64,000 nucleotides of DNA. Origin: Lentzea guizhouensis (GTDB taxonomy: Bacteria; Actinomycetota; Actinomycetes; Mycobacteriales; Pseudonocardiaceae). A program made the translations under genes and the position numbers. Positions 25,695 to 35,018 of the stretch are shown piece by piece. The notes under the pieces are model-generated. The model was not told where the DNA came from and did not search any database. It saw only the letters and a program-made list of their open reading frames with translations. How positions within the stretch are numbered: position 1 is the first letter of the stretch; every line of letters begins with the position of its first letter. The stretch covers positions 6,758,001 through 6,822,000 of the forward strand of contig NZ_CP016793.1 in the NCBI RefSeq assembly GCF_001701025.1, read 5' to 3'.

Positions 25695-27141
25695 CCTCCT
25701 CCGGCGGCAGGTCGTGCGAGCAGGTCGCCGCACCGCTCGCACGGGCCTGCCGCAGTGCGGGGTACGGGCCCGCGATCTGCTCGCGGGGAACGGTTCCCAG
25801 CGCCAGCACCGCGTCTCCCGCGGCCAGGACCTGGCGCCGCATCCGGTCGTGGTCGACGGCCCGCGCCCCGAACGCCGGCGCCCACAGCGTCCACGGCCCG
25901 GAGATCATCGCCATCGTCGGGACCAGGTGCGAGTGGAAGTGCGTGCCGATCCCGCCGAACGAGCACTGCGGCGGCGCCCGGTCCGGCACCGGAGGATCGT
26001 TGCCAGCCAACACGAAGGTCCGGTCGACCCCGCGCGCGGTCAACGCCGTCAGCGCCGCCCCGGCCAGCGCCGGACTGCCCGCGAACCACGCGGAGAACTC
26101 GCCGGCCCCTGTCGGCCGCAACCGGCCGTCGACCGGCAGGAACTCCCGTGTTCCCAGATGTTCGAGCACGAACGCGTACGCCACCGATCCGGAGTCGTAC
26201 TCGGCGTCCAACGCCCGTGCCCGGAACTCGCTGCCCTCCGCCGCGCGGTGCAAATGCCCGGTGGCGAACACGAACTCGATCGTCCGGGTCCGGCACCGCA
26301 GGGGCAGCTCCGCGAAGTACTCGGCCAACGCGAGCAGGCCCACGGTCCCGTTCTCCTGCACCCAGCCGACGCCGTCGGTGTTGGTGTCGAGCACGACCCG
26401 CTCGCTGCTCGTCCCCGGCAGCGTCGCGATCAGCGACCGCGTCGTCGCCCGGTCGCGCGCGGCCAGCACACCGATCGTCGTCCGGGTGCCGACCTGCAGC
26501 TCCACCGCCGCGTCCGAGCCGACGAACACGCCGGGAACGCGGTAGTGCGTGCCCAGATGCGGGTCCCAGTAGCCCTTGACCTGCTCGTGCGGGAACGGGA
26601 ACGCCACCACGACCCCCGCGGCGCCGGCGTTGCCCGCGTCCACCATGTCCTGGTGCAGCAGCGGTTCCGCGAAGTAGCCGCGGTCGACGGCGGGGAAGTC
26701 GCGCAGCACCACCTTGCCGCGCGCGTTGTCGGCGGTGATCGGCACACCGGCGGGCAGCCGCACGAGCTCACCCGACCGCAGACCGGGTGCGGAGTAGGGG
26801 ATCGCGCTCGCCACCGGGACGGCACCGGGCCCGAGCAACAGGCCGGGGCCGGGCCGCCAGCGCTGGATGGTGAACCCCTCGGACCGCACGGAGACGCCGG
26901 GCAGACGGTCGACCATGCGCTCCAGCCAGTCGATCAACCGCCGGTGCTGCGGGCTCCCGGTCGACCGCACGCCGAAGCCGGCCACCTTCGCGTTCAACGC
27001 CCGCAGCTCCGCCGCCGACGGGAAGGCGCCGACGGTGACCGGGCACTCCTGGGCGGAGGCGGCGGGAACGGTCAGGTGGAGCAGGGAAGTCGTTACGACG
27101 CTTATGAATGCAAGCCATCTGGCAGGTCGCACGCCGCACAC
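25687..27141 (-). CDS. Secreted PA-domain/M28-like protein with degenerate metal site
   Basis: 484 residues. A signal peptide is clear (residues 1-31, ending VPAASAQ). A protease-associated insert is suggested by GKVVLRDFPAVDRGYF...GAAGVVVAFPFP. The remainder resembles an M28 aminopeptidase scaffold (GVRSTGSPQHRRLIDWLERM at the N-terminal side, NGTVGLLALAEYFAELPLRCRTRTIEFVFATGHL). However, the usual zinc ligands (H-x-D, the D in GANDN, and the EE pair) are not seen: those positions read LDTNTDGVGW, VQENGTV and GHLHRAAEGS. It may be a non-catalytic or differently metallated relative. It is divergent from the secreted gene at 27239. Confidence 0.6.
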   Translation of the reverse strand: MCGVRPARWLAFISVVTTSLLHLTVPAASAQECPVTVGAFPSAAELRALNAKVAGFGVRSTGSPQHRRLIDWLERMVDRLPGVSVRSEGFTIQRWRPGPGLLLGPGAVPVASAIPYSAPGLRSGELVRLPAGVPITADNARGKVVLRDFPAVDRGYFAEPLLHQDMVDAGNAGAAGVVVAFPFPHEQVKGYWDPHLGTHYRVPGVFVGSDAAVELQVGTRTTIGVLAARDRATTRSLIATLPGTSSERVVLDTNTDGVGWVQENGTVGLLALAEYFAELPLRCRTRTIEFVFATGHLHRAAEGSEFRARALDAEYDSGSVAYAFVLEHLGTREFLPVDGRLRPTGAGEFSAWFAGSPALAGAALTALTARGVDRTFVLAGNDPPVPDRAPPQCSFGGIGTHFHSHLVPTMAMISGPWTLWAPAFGARAVDHDRMRRQVLAAGDAVLALGTVPREQIAGPYPALRQARASGAATCSHDLPPEEVR

Positions 27142-27152
27142 TGTGCGCCGTG

Positions 27153-27167
27153 GTGAGGCGTCCTCAC
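27153..27167. promoter_or_regulatory. Palindrome GTGAGG-CGT-CCTCAC between divergent secreted genes
   Basis: A perfect 6-3-6 inverted repeat lies 12 bp upstream of the M28-like start and 72 bp upstream of the secreted hypothetical gene, a position suited to control both. The binder is unknown. Confidence 0.35.
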
Positions 27168-27238
27168 AATCCGCCTTCCGGGTCCGGAGCTCGTCTCAGT
27201 TCGGCGGAGGAGTGGTCTGAACCATTAGGTTGCCTGTC

Positions 27239-27835
27239 ATGCGCTTGAAAACACTGATCGCGTCCGCTCTCGTGGCGGTCTCGCTCGGCTCCGGAGCGAC
27301 GGCGGCGGCCGCTCCGGCCGGCCACGAGTGCGCCACCCCGTCCATCGACCGCTACCAGCAGTGGCTGGCCAGCGGCGAGGGCACGACCGAGCCCGCGACC
27401 GGCAGCATCCTCGTTCCCGAGGGCCGCCACCGGTACGCGGCGAAGATCAAGTTCCTCAACCCCGAGTGGCACGTCATGGTGCTCTGGCTCGGCAACCAGT
27501 TCGAGGCCCAGGCGGACCTGTCACGTTCGCGCGGGTTCCTGATGACCTACAGCGCCACCGACGACCTGTACGTCCAGCTGCGGCCGGCGTCGGACTGGAG
27601 CGGCGGCGCCAAGTGGGTCACCAAGATCCCGTCCACCCGCGGCAAGGTCGTGTCGCGGTTCTTCAGCTTCCACCCTGACAAGTGGACAACTTTGGCGGAG
27701 CTGGGTGCACCGGCGTACCCGCTGTCCGAGGCGTTGGACGACGCCCGTGGCCTGGTGTTCGTCGGGAAGACGCCGAACGACCTGGTGTTCAAGGGCCTGA
27801 AGGTGGACGGTTACCGGCCACCCTGCGTTTACTGA
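27239..27835 (+). CDS. Secreted hypothetical protein
   Basis: 198 residues. It starts MRLKTLIASALVAVSLGSGA with an Ala-rich export signal cleaved around residue 23 (ATAAAAPAG). The mature part is rich in Trp and aromatic residues (WHVMVLWLGNQF, YVQLRPASDWSGGAKW, FFSFHPDKWTTLAELG), and it has one Cys near each end (HECATP and PPCVY) that could form a disulfide. I do not recognise a family. It is divergent from the M28-like gene and precedes the GH92 gene by 33 bp, so it may share its mRNA. Confidence 0.6.
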   Translation: MRLKTLIASALVAVSLGSGATAAAAPAGHECATPSIDRYQQWLASGEGTTEPATGSILVPEGRHRYAAKIKFLNPEWHVMVLWLGNQFEAQADLSRSRGFLMTYSATDDLYVQLRPASDWSGGAKWVTKIPSTRGKVVSRFFSFHPDKWTTLAELGAPAYPLSEALDDARGLVFVGKTPNDLVFKGLKVDGYRPPCVY

Positions 27836-27868
27836 CAGCGTTGTCGTGACCGGGTACCTTCCCGGCAC

Positions 27869-30157
27869 GTGAGAGCGCTCTCGATCACCCTGGTCACCGT
27901 CCTCGCCGCCGCGCTGGTCTCCCCGGCCAGTGCGGCGGTGCGGGACGACACCCGCTCGGTCGACCCGCTGATCGGCTCGGCGGGTGGCGGCAACACCTAT
28001 CCGGGCGCGGTCCGGCCGTTCGGGATGATCTCCTGGAGCCCGACCTCGACCCGCGGCGACCAGACCAACACCGGTGCCGCCAACGGGTACGCCTACGACG
28101 CCACGCGGGTGCGGGGCTTCAGCCTCACCCACGTCAACGGCGCGGGCTGCCACCCCGGCGCGGCCGGTGACGTGCCGATCATGCCGCACGTCGGCGCGAT
28201 CACCTCGTCGCCGACCGCGGACACCAAGGACCAGGTCTTCGCGAGCGACTTCTCCCACGCCGACGAGGTCGCCGAGCCCGGCCGTTACCGGGTGGGCCTG
28301 AAGTCCGGTGCTTCTGCCGACCTCTCGGTGACGACCCGCGCGGGCATCGGCGAGTTCGGCTTCCCCGCCGGGCAACCGGCTTCGCTGCTGTTCCGCGTCT
28401 CGAACTCGTTGAACGGCAGCGAGGACGCCGAGGTCACCATCGACCCGGCCACGAAGACCGTTTCTGGTTCGGTGCTCACCGGCGCGTTCTGCGGCCGGCG
28501 GGCGAACGGCGGCACGAACAACCAGAAGTCGTACTACCGCCTGTACTTCACGGCGTCGTTCGACCAGGCGTTCAGCGGCTTCGGCACGTGGGTGAACGAC
28601 TCGCTCAAGCCGGGTGCCACCACCGCGACCGGCGGTGAGGGCTACCTGACCGGCAACGCCCGCGCGGGCAAGGGTTCCGGCGGCTATGTGTCCTTTGCGG
28701 ACACCCACGTGCGGATGCGCGTCGGCATCTCCTACACCAGCCTCGAAGCCGCCCAGCGCAACCTGAAGGCCGAGATCTCGAAGCGCGACACCGTCGAGTC
28801 GGTGGCGCAGGACGCGCGGAAGACGTGGGCGAAGCAGCTCCGCGCGGTCGAGGTCGACGGCGGCACCGCCGACCAGCGCACGGTCTTCTACACCGCGCTC
28901 TACCACGCGTTCCTGCAGCCGAACGTGACCAGCGACGTCGACGGCACCTACCTCGGCAGCGACCGCCGGGTGCACCGCCTCGCCCCCGGCCAGCGCGCCC
29001 AGTACGGCAACTTCTCCGGCTGGGACCAGTACCGCGCCCACACCCAACTGCTCGCGTTGCTGGAACCCCGCGTCGCCGGCGACTACGCCCAGTCGTTGCT
29101 GAACCTCGCCCGTCAGAACGGCGGCGTCTGGGACCGCTGGGTGCACGTCAACGGCCCCACCCACGTGATGACCGGCGACCCGTCCGCTCCCGCCGTGGCC
29201 GGCATGTACGCCATGGGTGCTCGCAACTTCGACGTCCGCGGCGCCTACGACTCGTTGCTGCGCCAGGCCACCGTCCCGCACCCGGACGGCCTGTCCGACA
29301 AGGGCTGCCCCGGCCAGTGCGAGGGCCAGCGCCCGAACCTCGCCGAGTACCTGCGCCTCGGCTACGCCCCGCAGGACACCTGCCACTGCTGGGGCGGCGC
29401 CGCGGAGACCCTGGAGGACGCCGTCGCCGACCAGGCGCTGGCCGACCTCGCCGACCGCCTCGGCCGCCCGTCCGCCGACCTGCGCGCCCGCGCCGGCTGG
29501 TGGCGCAACACGTTCAACCCGGTCACCGGCCACCAGCAGGCTCGCCGCGCCGACGGCTCGTGGGTGACGCCGTTCAACCCGGCCTCCGACCTCGGCTTCG
29601 CCCAGGGCACCAGCGCCACCTACACGTGGATGGTCCCGCACGACGCCGCCGGCCTGGCCACCGCGATGGGCGGCAACGAGACCGCGGTGACCCGCCTCGA
29701 CTCGTTCTTCCACCGCCCCGACGGCTCCTGGGCCACCGGCGGCGACCCGCTGCGCTACGACCCGACCAACGAGCCCGGCATCCACACCCCGTGGCTGTTC
29801 AACGAGTTCGGCCGCCCCGACAAGACGCAGGAAACCGTGCGCGCCATGGCCTCCCTCGTCTACCGCACCGGCCCGTCCGGCCTGCCCGGCAACGACGACC
29901 TCGGCACCATGTCCGCCTGGTACGTCTTCGCCGCGCTCGGCCTGTACCCGCGCACGCCGAGCAGCGCCGAACTGCACCTCGCCAACCCGATGTTCCCCAA
30001 GGCGCGCATCGCCTCGCGCGGGATCACGGTGCTGGCGCCGCAGTCGTCGAAGGTCTACGTCGACAGCGTGCGGTGGAACGGGCGCAGGGCCGAGCAGCCG
30101 TGGTTGCCGGAGTCGTTCGTGCAGCGCGGTGGCGTGCTGGTGGTAACAGCCCGCTGA
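27869..30157 (+). CDS. Secreted GH92 alpha-1,2-mannosidase
   Basis: 762 residues with a signal peptide (VRALSITLVTVLAAALVSPA then SAAV). The GH92 family is recognised from VDPLIGSAGGGNTYPGAVRPFGM near the mature N-terminus, GFSLTHVNGAGC, TALYHAFLQPNV, and the C-terminal box PGNDDLGTMSAWYVFAALG with calcium/catalytic acidic residues. GH92 enzymes are calcium-dependent inverting exo-mannosidases that trim alpha-mannosides outside the cell. No mannose importer is adjacent. A LacI-type operator lies 62 bp downstream rather than upstream. Confidence 0.93.
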   Translation: MRALSITLVTVLAAALVSPASAAVRDDTRSVDPLIGSAGGGNTYPGAVRPFGMISWSPTSTRGDQTNTGAANGYAYDATRVRGFSLTHVNGAGCHPGAAGDVPIMPHVGAITSSPTADTKDQVFASDFSHADEVAEPGRYRVGLKSGASADLSVTTRAGIGEFGFPAGQPASLLFRVSNSLNGSEDAEVTIDPATKTVSGSVLTGAFCGRRANGGTNNQKSYYRLYFTASFDQAFSGFGTWVNDSLKPGATTATGGEGYLTGNARAGKGSGGYVSFADTHVRMRVGISYTSLEAAQRNLKAEISKRDTVESVAQDARKTWAKQLRAVEVDGGTADQRTVFYTALYHAFLQPNVTSDVDGTYLGSDRRVHRLAPGQRAQYGNFSGWDQYRAHTQLLALLEPRVAGDYAQSLLNLARQNGGVWDRWVHVNGPTHVMTGDPSAPAVAGMYAMGARNFDVRGAYDSLLRQATVPHPDGLSDKGCPGQCEGQRPNLAEYLRLGYAPQDTCHCWGGAAETLEDAVADQALADLADRLGRPSADLRARAGWWRNTFNPVTGHQQARRADGSWVTPFNPASDLGFAQGTSATYTWMVPHDAAGLATAMGGNETAVTRLDSFFHRPDGSWATGGDPLRYDPTNEPGIHTPWLFNEFGRPDKTQETVRAMASLVYRTGPSGLPGNDDLGTMSAWYVFAALGLYPRTPSSAELHLANPMFPKARIASRGITVLAPQSSKVYVDSVRWNGRRAEQPWLPESFVQRGGVLVVTAR

Positions 30158-30219
30158 ACCCAGGCCGATTCATCGCAACCACGCATCCTGGCGGCGAGCC
30201 GGTGGTGGAGACCTGCCGA

Positions 30220-30233
30220 TGAAAACGCTTTCA
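30220..30233. promoter_or_regulatory. LacI-family operator TGAAAACGCTTTCA
   Basis: The sequence fits the TGAAAnCGnTTTCA consensus bound by many LacI-type sugar repressors. It lies in the 232-bp gap between the GH92 gene and the start of the glycan locus (Zn-dehydrogenase ATG at 30390), 157 bp upstream of the latter. No LacI gene is in the window. The rest of this gap shows no ORF or hairpin I can support. Confidence 0.6.
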
Positions 30234-30389
30234 GATCACCTCGACGCCTGCCGGCTCGTCTGCCGACCACCATGACGCGGTGCGGTTCACCCGAGCAGCG
30301 GTACCCGGCCCCGTCCGGTGCGAAGACGGGCGCCCAGCGGTGTTTGCGGAGCACTTCTGCGGGAATCAGCCAGGAAACGAGGAGGGCTG

Positions 30390-31526
30390 ATGAAGGCTGT
30401 TGTGTGGCACGGAGTGGGTGACATCAGGCTGGACGATGTGGACGATCCGGGCATCCAGGAACCGACGGACGCGGTCATCCGGATCACCCGCAGCGCGATC
30501 TGCGGCACCGACCTGCACATGGTCCGCGGCACCATGCCGGACATGGTCGAGGGCACGGTCCTCGGCCACGAGGCGGTCGGCGTCGTCGAGGAGGTCGGCC
30601 CTCAGGTACGCGGCTTCACGCCCGGTGACCGGGTCGTGGTGACCTCCACGATCGGGTGCGGGACGTGCTCCTACTGCCGTGCCGGGTACTACGCGCAGTG
30701 CGACACGGCCAACCCGAACGGACCGGAAGCCGGCACCTGCTTCTTCGGCGGCCCGAAGATGACCGGACCGGTCAACGGCCTGCAGGCCGAGTACGCGCGG
30801 ATCCCGCACGCGACCACGTCGTTGGTCCGAGTGCCGGACGCGGTGAGCGACGACCAGGCGATCCTGCTGTCCGACATCTTCCCCACGGCGTGGTTCGGCG
30901 CCCGGCTGGCCGAGGTCGGCTCCGGTGACACCGTGCTGGTGCTCGGGGCGGGTGTGGTCGGCCAGTTCGCGGTCGCGTCGGCGAAACGGCAGGGCGCCGG
31001 CCGCGTGATCGTGGTCGACGGCATCGAGTCCCGGCTGCTCAAGGCGCGGGAGCAGAACGCCGAGACGGTCAACTTCAACGAGGAAGACCCCGCCGAGGTG
31101 GTGAAGGAGCTGACCGGGGGCATCGGTCCCGACCGGGTGATCGAGGCGGTCGGTGTCGACGCCGAGAAGCCGGGAGGTGAGCGGACCGGTGAGCAGTGGA
31201 AGCCGGGTGACGCGCCGGAGCTCGCGCTGAAGTGGGCCGTCGAGATGGTTGCGAAGGCCGGCACGATCGGGATCATCGGCGTGTACCCGCCGGGGTTCGA
31301 GCAGTTCCCGATCGGCGAGGCGATGAACAAGAACCTCACGCTGCGGATGGGCAACTGCAACCACCGCCGCTACCTGCCGCGGCTGCTCGACCTCGTGGTG
31401 TCCGGGGTCGTCGACCCCACCGCGTTCATCACCAAGCACGAGAAGCCGACGGCCGCGATCGACGCGTACAGGTCGTTCGACCTGCGCGAAGACGGCTGGC
31501 TGAAGACGGTCCTCGATGTCGCCTGA
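30390..31526 (+). CDS. Zinc-dependent medium-chain alcohol dehydrogenase
   Basis: 378 residues. Catalytic-zinc ligands: SAICGTDLH (Cys) and LGHEAVGVVEE (His, Glu). The structural-zinc loop is GCGTCSYCRAGYYAQC. The NAD-binding Rossmann motif is VLVLGAGVVGQFAV. The SD GAGGAGGG at 30379-30386 selects ATG 30390. It oxidises or reduces an alcohol/aldehyde, possibly a sugar or formaldehyde adduct; the long form resembles the glutathione-independent formaldehyde dehydrogenase subgroup. It is the first gene of the glycan locus and overlaps the epimerase by 11 bp. Whether it acts on a sugar nucleotide is unproven. Confidence 0.85.
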   Translation: MKAVVWHGVGDIRLDDVDDPGIQEPTDAVIRITRSAICGTDLHMVRGTMPDMVEGTVLGHEAVGVVEEVGPQVRGFTPGDRVVVTSTIGCGTCSYCRAGYYAQCDTANPNGPEAGTCFFGGPKMTGPVNGLQAEYARIPHATTSLVRVPDAVSDDQAILLSDIFPTAWFGARLAEVGSGDTVLVLGAGVVGQFAVASAKRQGAGRVIVVDGIESRLLKAREQNAETVNFNEEDPAEVVKELTGGIGPDRVIEAVGVDAEKPGGERTGEQWKPGDAPELALKWAVEMVAKAGTIGIIGVYPPGFEQFPIGEAMNKNLTLRMGNCNHRRYLPRLLDLVVSGVVDPTAFITKHEKPTAAIDAYRSFDLREDGWLKTVLDVA

Positions 31527-32433
31527 ACGGGTGGTCGTGACGGGCGGAGCGGGCTTCCTCGGCTCGCACGTCTGCGAAGCGCTGCTGAACGAGGGCGCGC
31601 AGGTCGTGTGCGTGGACGACTTCCGCACCGGCTCGCGCGCGAACGTGCCCGAGGGCGTCGGCGTGGTCACCGCGGACGTGTCGCGGCCGCTCGACCTGCT
31701 CGGGCCGGTCGACCTGGTGCTGCACCTCGCGTGCCCGGCGTCGCCCGTGGACTACCTGCGGATGCCGGTGGACACGTTGCGGACCGGTGGTTTCGGCACC
31801 TACCACGCGCTGGAACTGGCCCGCCGCAAGGACGCCCGCGTCGTCGTGGCGTCCACGAGCGAGGTCTACGGCGACCCGTTGGAGCATCCGCAGCGGGAGT
31901 CCTACTGGGGCCACGTCAACCCGATCGGACCGCGCAGCGTCTACGACGAGGCCAAGCGGTTCGGTGAGGCGATGACGATGGCGTTCCGGCAGGAACACGG
32001 CGTGAACGCGGGCATCGTGCGGATCTTCAACACCTACGGCCCGCGGATGCGCGCGACCGACGGCAGGATGATCCCCACGTTCCTGCGGCAGGCACTGGCG
32101 GGTGAACCGCTGACCGTGCACGGGGACGGCAGGCAGACCCGGTCGCTGTGCTACGTCTCCGACCTGGTGCGCGGGCTGCTCGCCATGGCCCGCACCGACC
32201 AGGCGGGTCCGATCAACCTCGGCAACCCGGCCGAGGTGACGGTGCTGGACGTCGCCCACAAGACGATCGAGGTCACCGGCAGCACGTCGGGGATCCGCCA
32301 CGTCGAGGCGATGACCGACGACCCGCGCCGCCGTCGTCCGGACATCGCGCTGGCGCGGCAGGTCCTCGGCTGGCAGCCGAAGGTGCCGCTGGAAGAGGGC
32401 CTGCGGTCGTTTGCAAGGCACTTCGCCGGGTAG
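31516..32433 (+). CDS. UDP-glucuronate decarboxylase-like SDR (UDP-xylose synthase type)
   Basis: 305 residues of the extended SDR family. The cofactor motif is TGGAGFLGSH. HLACPASPVDYLRMP is the PASP signature typical of UXS/ArnA-type UDP-GlcA decarboxylases. STSEVYGDPLEHPQRESYWG and the active-site YDEAK (Tyr-x3-Lys) follow, then RIFNTYGPRM and the C-terminal nucleotide-sugar region. It probably converts UDP-glucuronate to UDP-xylose. The UDP-glucuronate producer is encoded in the same run at 35842. dTDP-glucose dehydratase activity is the main alternative. It overlaps the preceding dehydrogenase and is 9 bp from the carbamoyltransferase. Confidence 0.82.
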   Translation: MSPERVVVTGGAGFLGSHVCEALLNEGAQVVCVDDFRTGSRANVPEGVGVVTADVSRPLDLLGPVDLVLHLACPASPVDYLRMPVDTLRTGGFGTYHALELARRKDARVVVASTSEVYGDPLEHPQRESYWGHVNPIGPRSVYDEAKRFGEAMTMAFRQEHGVNAGIVRIFNTYGPRMRATDGRMIPTFLRQALAGEPLTVHGDGRQTRSLCYVSDLVRGLLAMARTDQAGPINLGNPAEVTVLDVAHKTIEVTGSTSGIRHVEAMTDDPRRRRPDIALARQVLGWQPKVPLEEGLRSFARHFAG

Positions 32434-32442
32434 CCGCTCATC

Positions 32443-34038
32443 ATGCGAGTCCTCGGGATCAACGCGGTGTTCCACGACCCGGCCGCCGCGCTCGTCGTCG
32501 ACGGGCGGACGGTGGCGGCGGCGGAGGAGGAACGGTTCTCCCGCCGCAAGCACGGCAAGCGGCCGGTGCCGTTCTCCGCGTGGGAGCAGCCGGAACTGGC
32601 CGCCCGCTGGTGCCTGGAGCAGGCCGGGCTGACGGCGGCGGACCTCGACGCCGTCGCCTACTCCTACGACCCGGACCTGGTCGACGCCGAGTACGCGCCG
32701 TGGGAGGACCTGCGGACGCAGTACGTGCGGCGCGCACCGCAGTTCCTGGCGACCGTCCTACCCGGTCTCGACCCGGACATCGTCCGGTTCGTGCCGCACC
32801 ACGTCGCCCACGCCGCCTCCACCGGCCTGGCCGCCCCGTTCGCGGGCAACTGCGCCGTGCTGGTGGCCGACGGCCGCGGCGAGTGCGGGTCGCACCTGGC
32901 CGGCCGGTACGTCGACCAGGAGCTCACGACGCTGGCGGCGCAGAAGCTGCCGCACTCGCTCGGGTTGTTCTACGAGGACCTGACCGAGCACCTGGGCTTC
33001 CTGCGGTCCAGCGACGAGTACAAGGTGATGGCGCTGGCCTCGCACGCCAAACCGGTGCACCTCGACCTGCTGCGCGAGCACGTGGTGGTGCGTGACGGCG
33101 GTTTCGAGATCAAGCCGCTCGACTGGAACGTGCTGGCCAAGAAGCGCTCCGGTGACGAGGAGCTGTCGTCGGAGCACGCGGAGCTGGCCGCGTCCGTGCA
33201 GGTCCGCGTGGAGGAAGTGCTGCTGGAGCTGGCTTCGTGGCTGCACGAGCACACCGGTGAGCGCCGCCTGGCGATGGCGGGCGGGGTCGCGCTGAACTGC
33301 GTGGCCAACACCCGGATCTTCGCCGAGGGCCCGTTCGACGAGGTGTGGGTGCAGCCCGCGGCCGGTGACGCCGGCACCGCGCTGGGTGCGGCCCTGCACG
33401 TGAGCACGGACGCGGTGGAGCCGATGCCGACCGCCGCGCTGGGCCGCGGTTTCTCCGACGCCGAGATCGAGTCGGTGCTCAAGACCGCCGCCGTGCCTTA
33501 CGAACGACCGGACGACGTCGCCGCCGAGGTGGCGCAAGCGTTGGCGGACAACAAGATCGTGGCGTGGTTCCAGGGCCGCAGCGAGTACGGGCCGCGGGCC
33601 TTGGGACGGCGTTCGCTGCTCGCGAACCCGTGCTACCCGGAGAACCTGACCCGGCTCAACGACGTGAAGGGCCGAGAGCAGTTCCGCCCCGTCGCGCCGA
33701 TGGTGCTGCTGGACCGTGCCTCTTCGGTGTTCACCCGCGGGCCGATCCCCAGCCCGTACATGCTGTTCGTGCACGACGTCCGTCCGGAGTGGACCGACCG
33801 GATTCCGGCCGTCGTGCACGTCGACGGCACCGCGCGGGCCCAGACCGTCGCCGGCGACCCGTTGCTGGAACGGATGCTGCACGGGTTCGAGAAGCTCACC
33901 GGCGTGCCGGTGGTCGTCAACACCAGCCTCAACACCGCGGGCCGCCCCATGGTCGACACCCCGCGCGACGCGCTGGAGTGCTTCGGCTCCTCGCCGGTCG
34001 ACCTGCTCGCCATCGGACCGTTCGTGGTGCGCCGATGA
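32443..34038 (+). CDS. NodU/TobZ-type O-carbamoyltransferase
   Basis: 531 residues. The N-terminal ASKHA (Kae1-like) domain begins MRVLGINAVFHDPAAALV with AAEEERFSRRKHG, and has the metal-binding VPHHVAHAAS and LYEDLTEHLGF segments. The MAGGVALNCVAN motif binds nucleotide. The C-terminal YrdC-like region has FQGRSEYGPRALGRRSLLANP and VNTSLNTAGRPMVDTP. This family forms carbamoyl-adenylate from carbamoyl phosphate and ATP, then transfers the carbamoyl group to a hydroxyl, usually of a sugar. Between a UDP-xylose-type gene and glycosyltransferases it most likely decorates the glycan made here. The next gene starts inside its stop codon (ATGA). Confidence 0.92.
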   Translation: MRVLGINAVFHDPAAALVVDGRTVAAAEEERFSRRKHGKRPVPFSAWEQPELAARWCLEQAGLTAADLDAVAYSYDPDLVDAEYAPWEDLRTQYVRRAPQFLATVLPGLDPDIVRFVPHHVAHAASTGLAAPFAGNCAVLVADGRGECGSHLAGRYVDQELTTLAAQKLPHSLGLFYEDLTEHLGFLRSSDEYKVMALASHAKPVHLDLLREHVVVRDGGFEIKPLDWNVLAKKRSGDEELSSEHAELAASVQVRVEEVLLELASWLHEHTGERRLAMAGGVALNCVANTRIFAEGPFDEVWVQPAAGDAGTALGAALHVSTDAVEPMPTAALGRGFSDAEIESVLKTAAVPYERPDDVAAEVAQALADNKIVAWFQGRSEYGPRALGRRSLLANPCYPENLTRLNDVKGREQFRPVAPMVLLDRASSVFTRGPIPSPYMLFVHDVRPEWTDRIPAVVHVDGTARAQTVAGDPLLERMLHGFEKLTGVPVVVNTSLNTAGRPMVDTPRDALECFGSSPVDLLAIGPFVVRR

Positions 34039-35018
34039 CCTACTCCGTCGTGATCCCCACGATCGGCCGGGCGGGCCTGTCCCCGTTGCTCGAGGTGCTG
34101 GACAACGACCAGGGCCCGGCGCCGTGCGAGGTCATCGTCGTTGACGACAGCGAGACCAGGCTCGGCCCCGCCGCGGCCCGCAACGCCGGGTGGCGCGCGG
34201 CCCGCGGCGACTGGGTGGCGTTCCTCGACGACGACGTCGTGCTGCCACCGGACTGGAAGGCCCAGCTCGCCCGCGACCTGGAGGGGCTGGCCGACGACGT
34301 CGCCGCCACCCAGGCCAGGATCATCGTGCCGCTGCCGTCGAACCGACGGCCGACCGACGCCGAACGCGGCACCGCCGGTCTCGCCGACGCGCTGTGGATC
34401 ACCGCGGACATGGCGTACCGGCGGTCGGTCCTGCAGCGGACGGGCGGGTTCGACGAACGGTTCCCGCGCGCCTACCGCGAGGACGCCGAGCTGGCGGTGC
34501 GGGTGCAGGACCTCGGACACCGGATCGTGCGCGGTGACCGGATCACCACGCACCCGGTCAAGCCGGCGACGTTCTTCACCAGCGTCCAGCAGCAACGGGG
34601 CAACGCCGACGACGCGTTGATGCGCCGGTTGCTCGGTCCCGGCTGGCGTGCGCGCATCGGCGGCCGTCCTGGTCGGTTGCGCGAGCACCTGGTGACCACC
34701 GCCGCCGGGCTGGGTGCGGTCCTTTGTGGACTTGTGGGGTTGCGGCGTGCGGGTGTGGCGCTGGGCCTGGTGTGGGCCGGGTTGACCGGGCGGTTCGCGG
34801 TGCAGCGGATCTTGCCGGGACCCCGGGACCCCGCCGAGGTGGCGCAGATGGTGGTCACGAGCGCGGCCATCCCGCCGGTCGCCTGCTGGCACCGGCTGCA
34901 GGGGGAGCTGCGGTGGCGCAGGGGTGCGGCGCACGTGCGGTGGGACGAGCTGCGAAGCCGGCGGGACGGACCGAGCGTGCGGCGGAGTGAGCCGGGGTCG
35001 CGGCGGGCCGGACGATGA
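34035..35018 (+). CDS. GT2-family glycosyltransferase
   Basis: 327 residues. A GT-A fold is shown by YSVVIPTIGR, EVIVVDDSE, AARNAGWRAARGDWVAFLDDDVVLP (DxD metal site) and RTGGFDERFPRAYREDAELAVR, which includes the ED catalytic-base region. A hydrophobic C-terminal segment (LVTTAAGLGAVLCGLVGL and ALGLVWAGLT) may anchor it at the membrane. The donor is unknown. ATG overlaps the carbamoyltransferase stop, and its own stop overlaps the next ATG (ATGA), so the chain is co-translated. The last 40 residues are Arg-rich. Confidence 0.87.
   Translation: MTYSVVIPTIGRAGLSPLLEVLDNDQGPAPCEVIVVDDSETRLGPAAARNAGWRAARGDWVAFLDDDVVLPPDWKAQLARDLEGLADDVAATQARIIVPLPSNRRPTDAERGTAGLADALWITADMAYRRSVLQRTGGFDERFPRAYREDAELAVRVQDLGHRIVRGDRITTHPVKPATFFTSVQQQRGNADDALMRRLLGPGWRARIGGRPGRLREHLVTTAAGLGAVLCGLVGLRRAGVALGLVWAGLTGRFAVQRILPGPRDPAEVAQMVVTSAAIPPVACWHRLQGELRWRRGAAHVRWDELRSRRDGPSVRRSEPGSRRAGR

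Noticed and set aside
27838..27868. SigB-type promoter before the GH92 gene (GGGTAC)
   Set aside because: GGGTAC is present but no GNNT occurs 14-16 nt upstream; the bases instead form a CCGGG/CCCGG hairpin.
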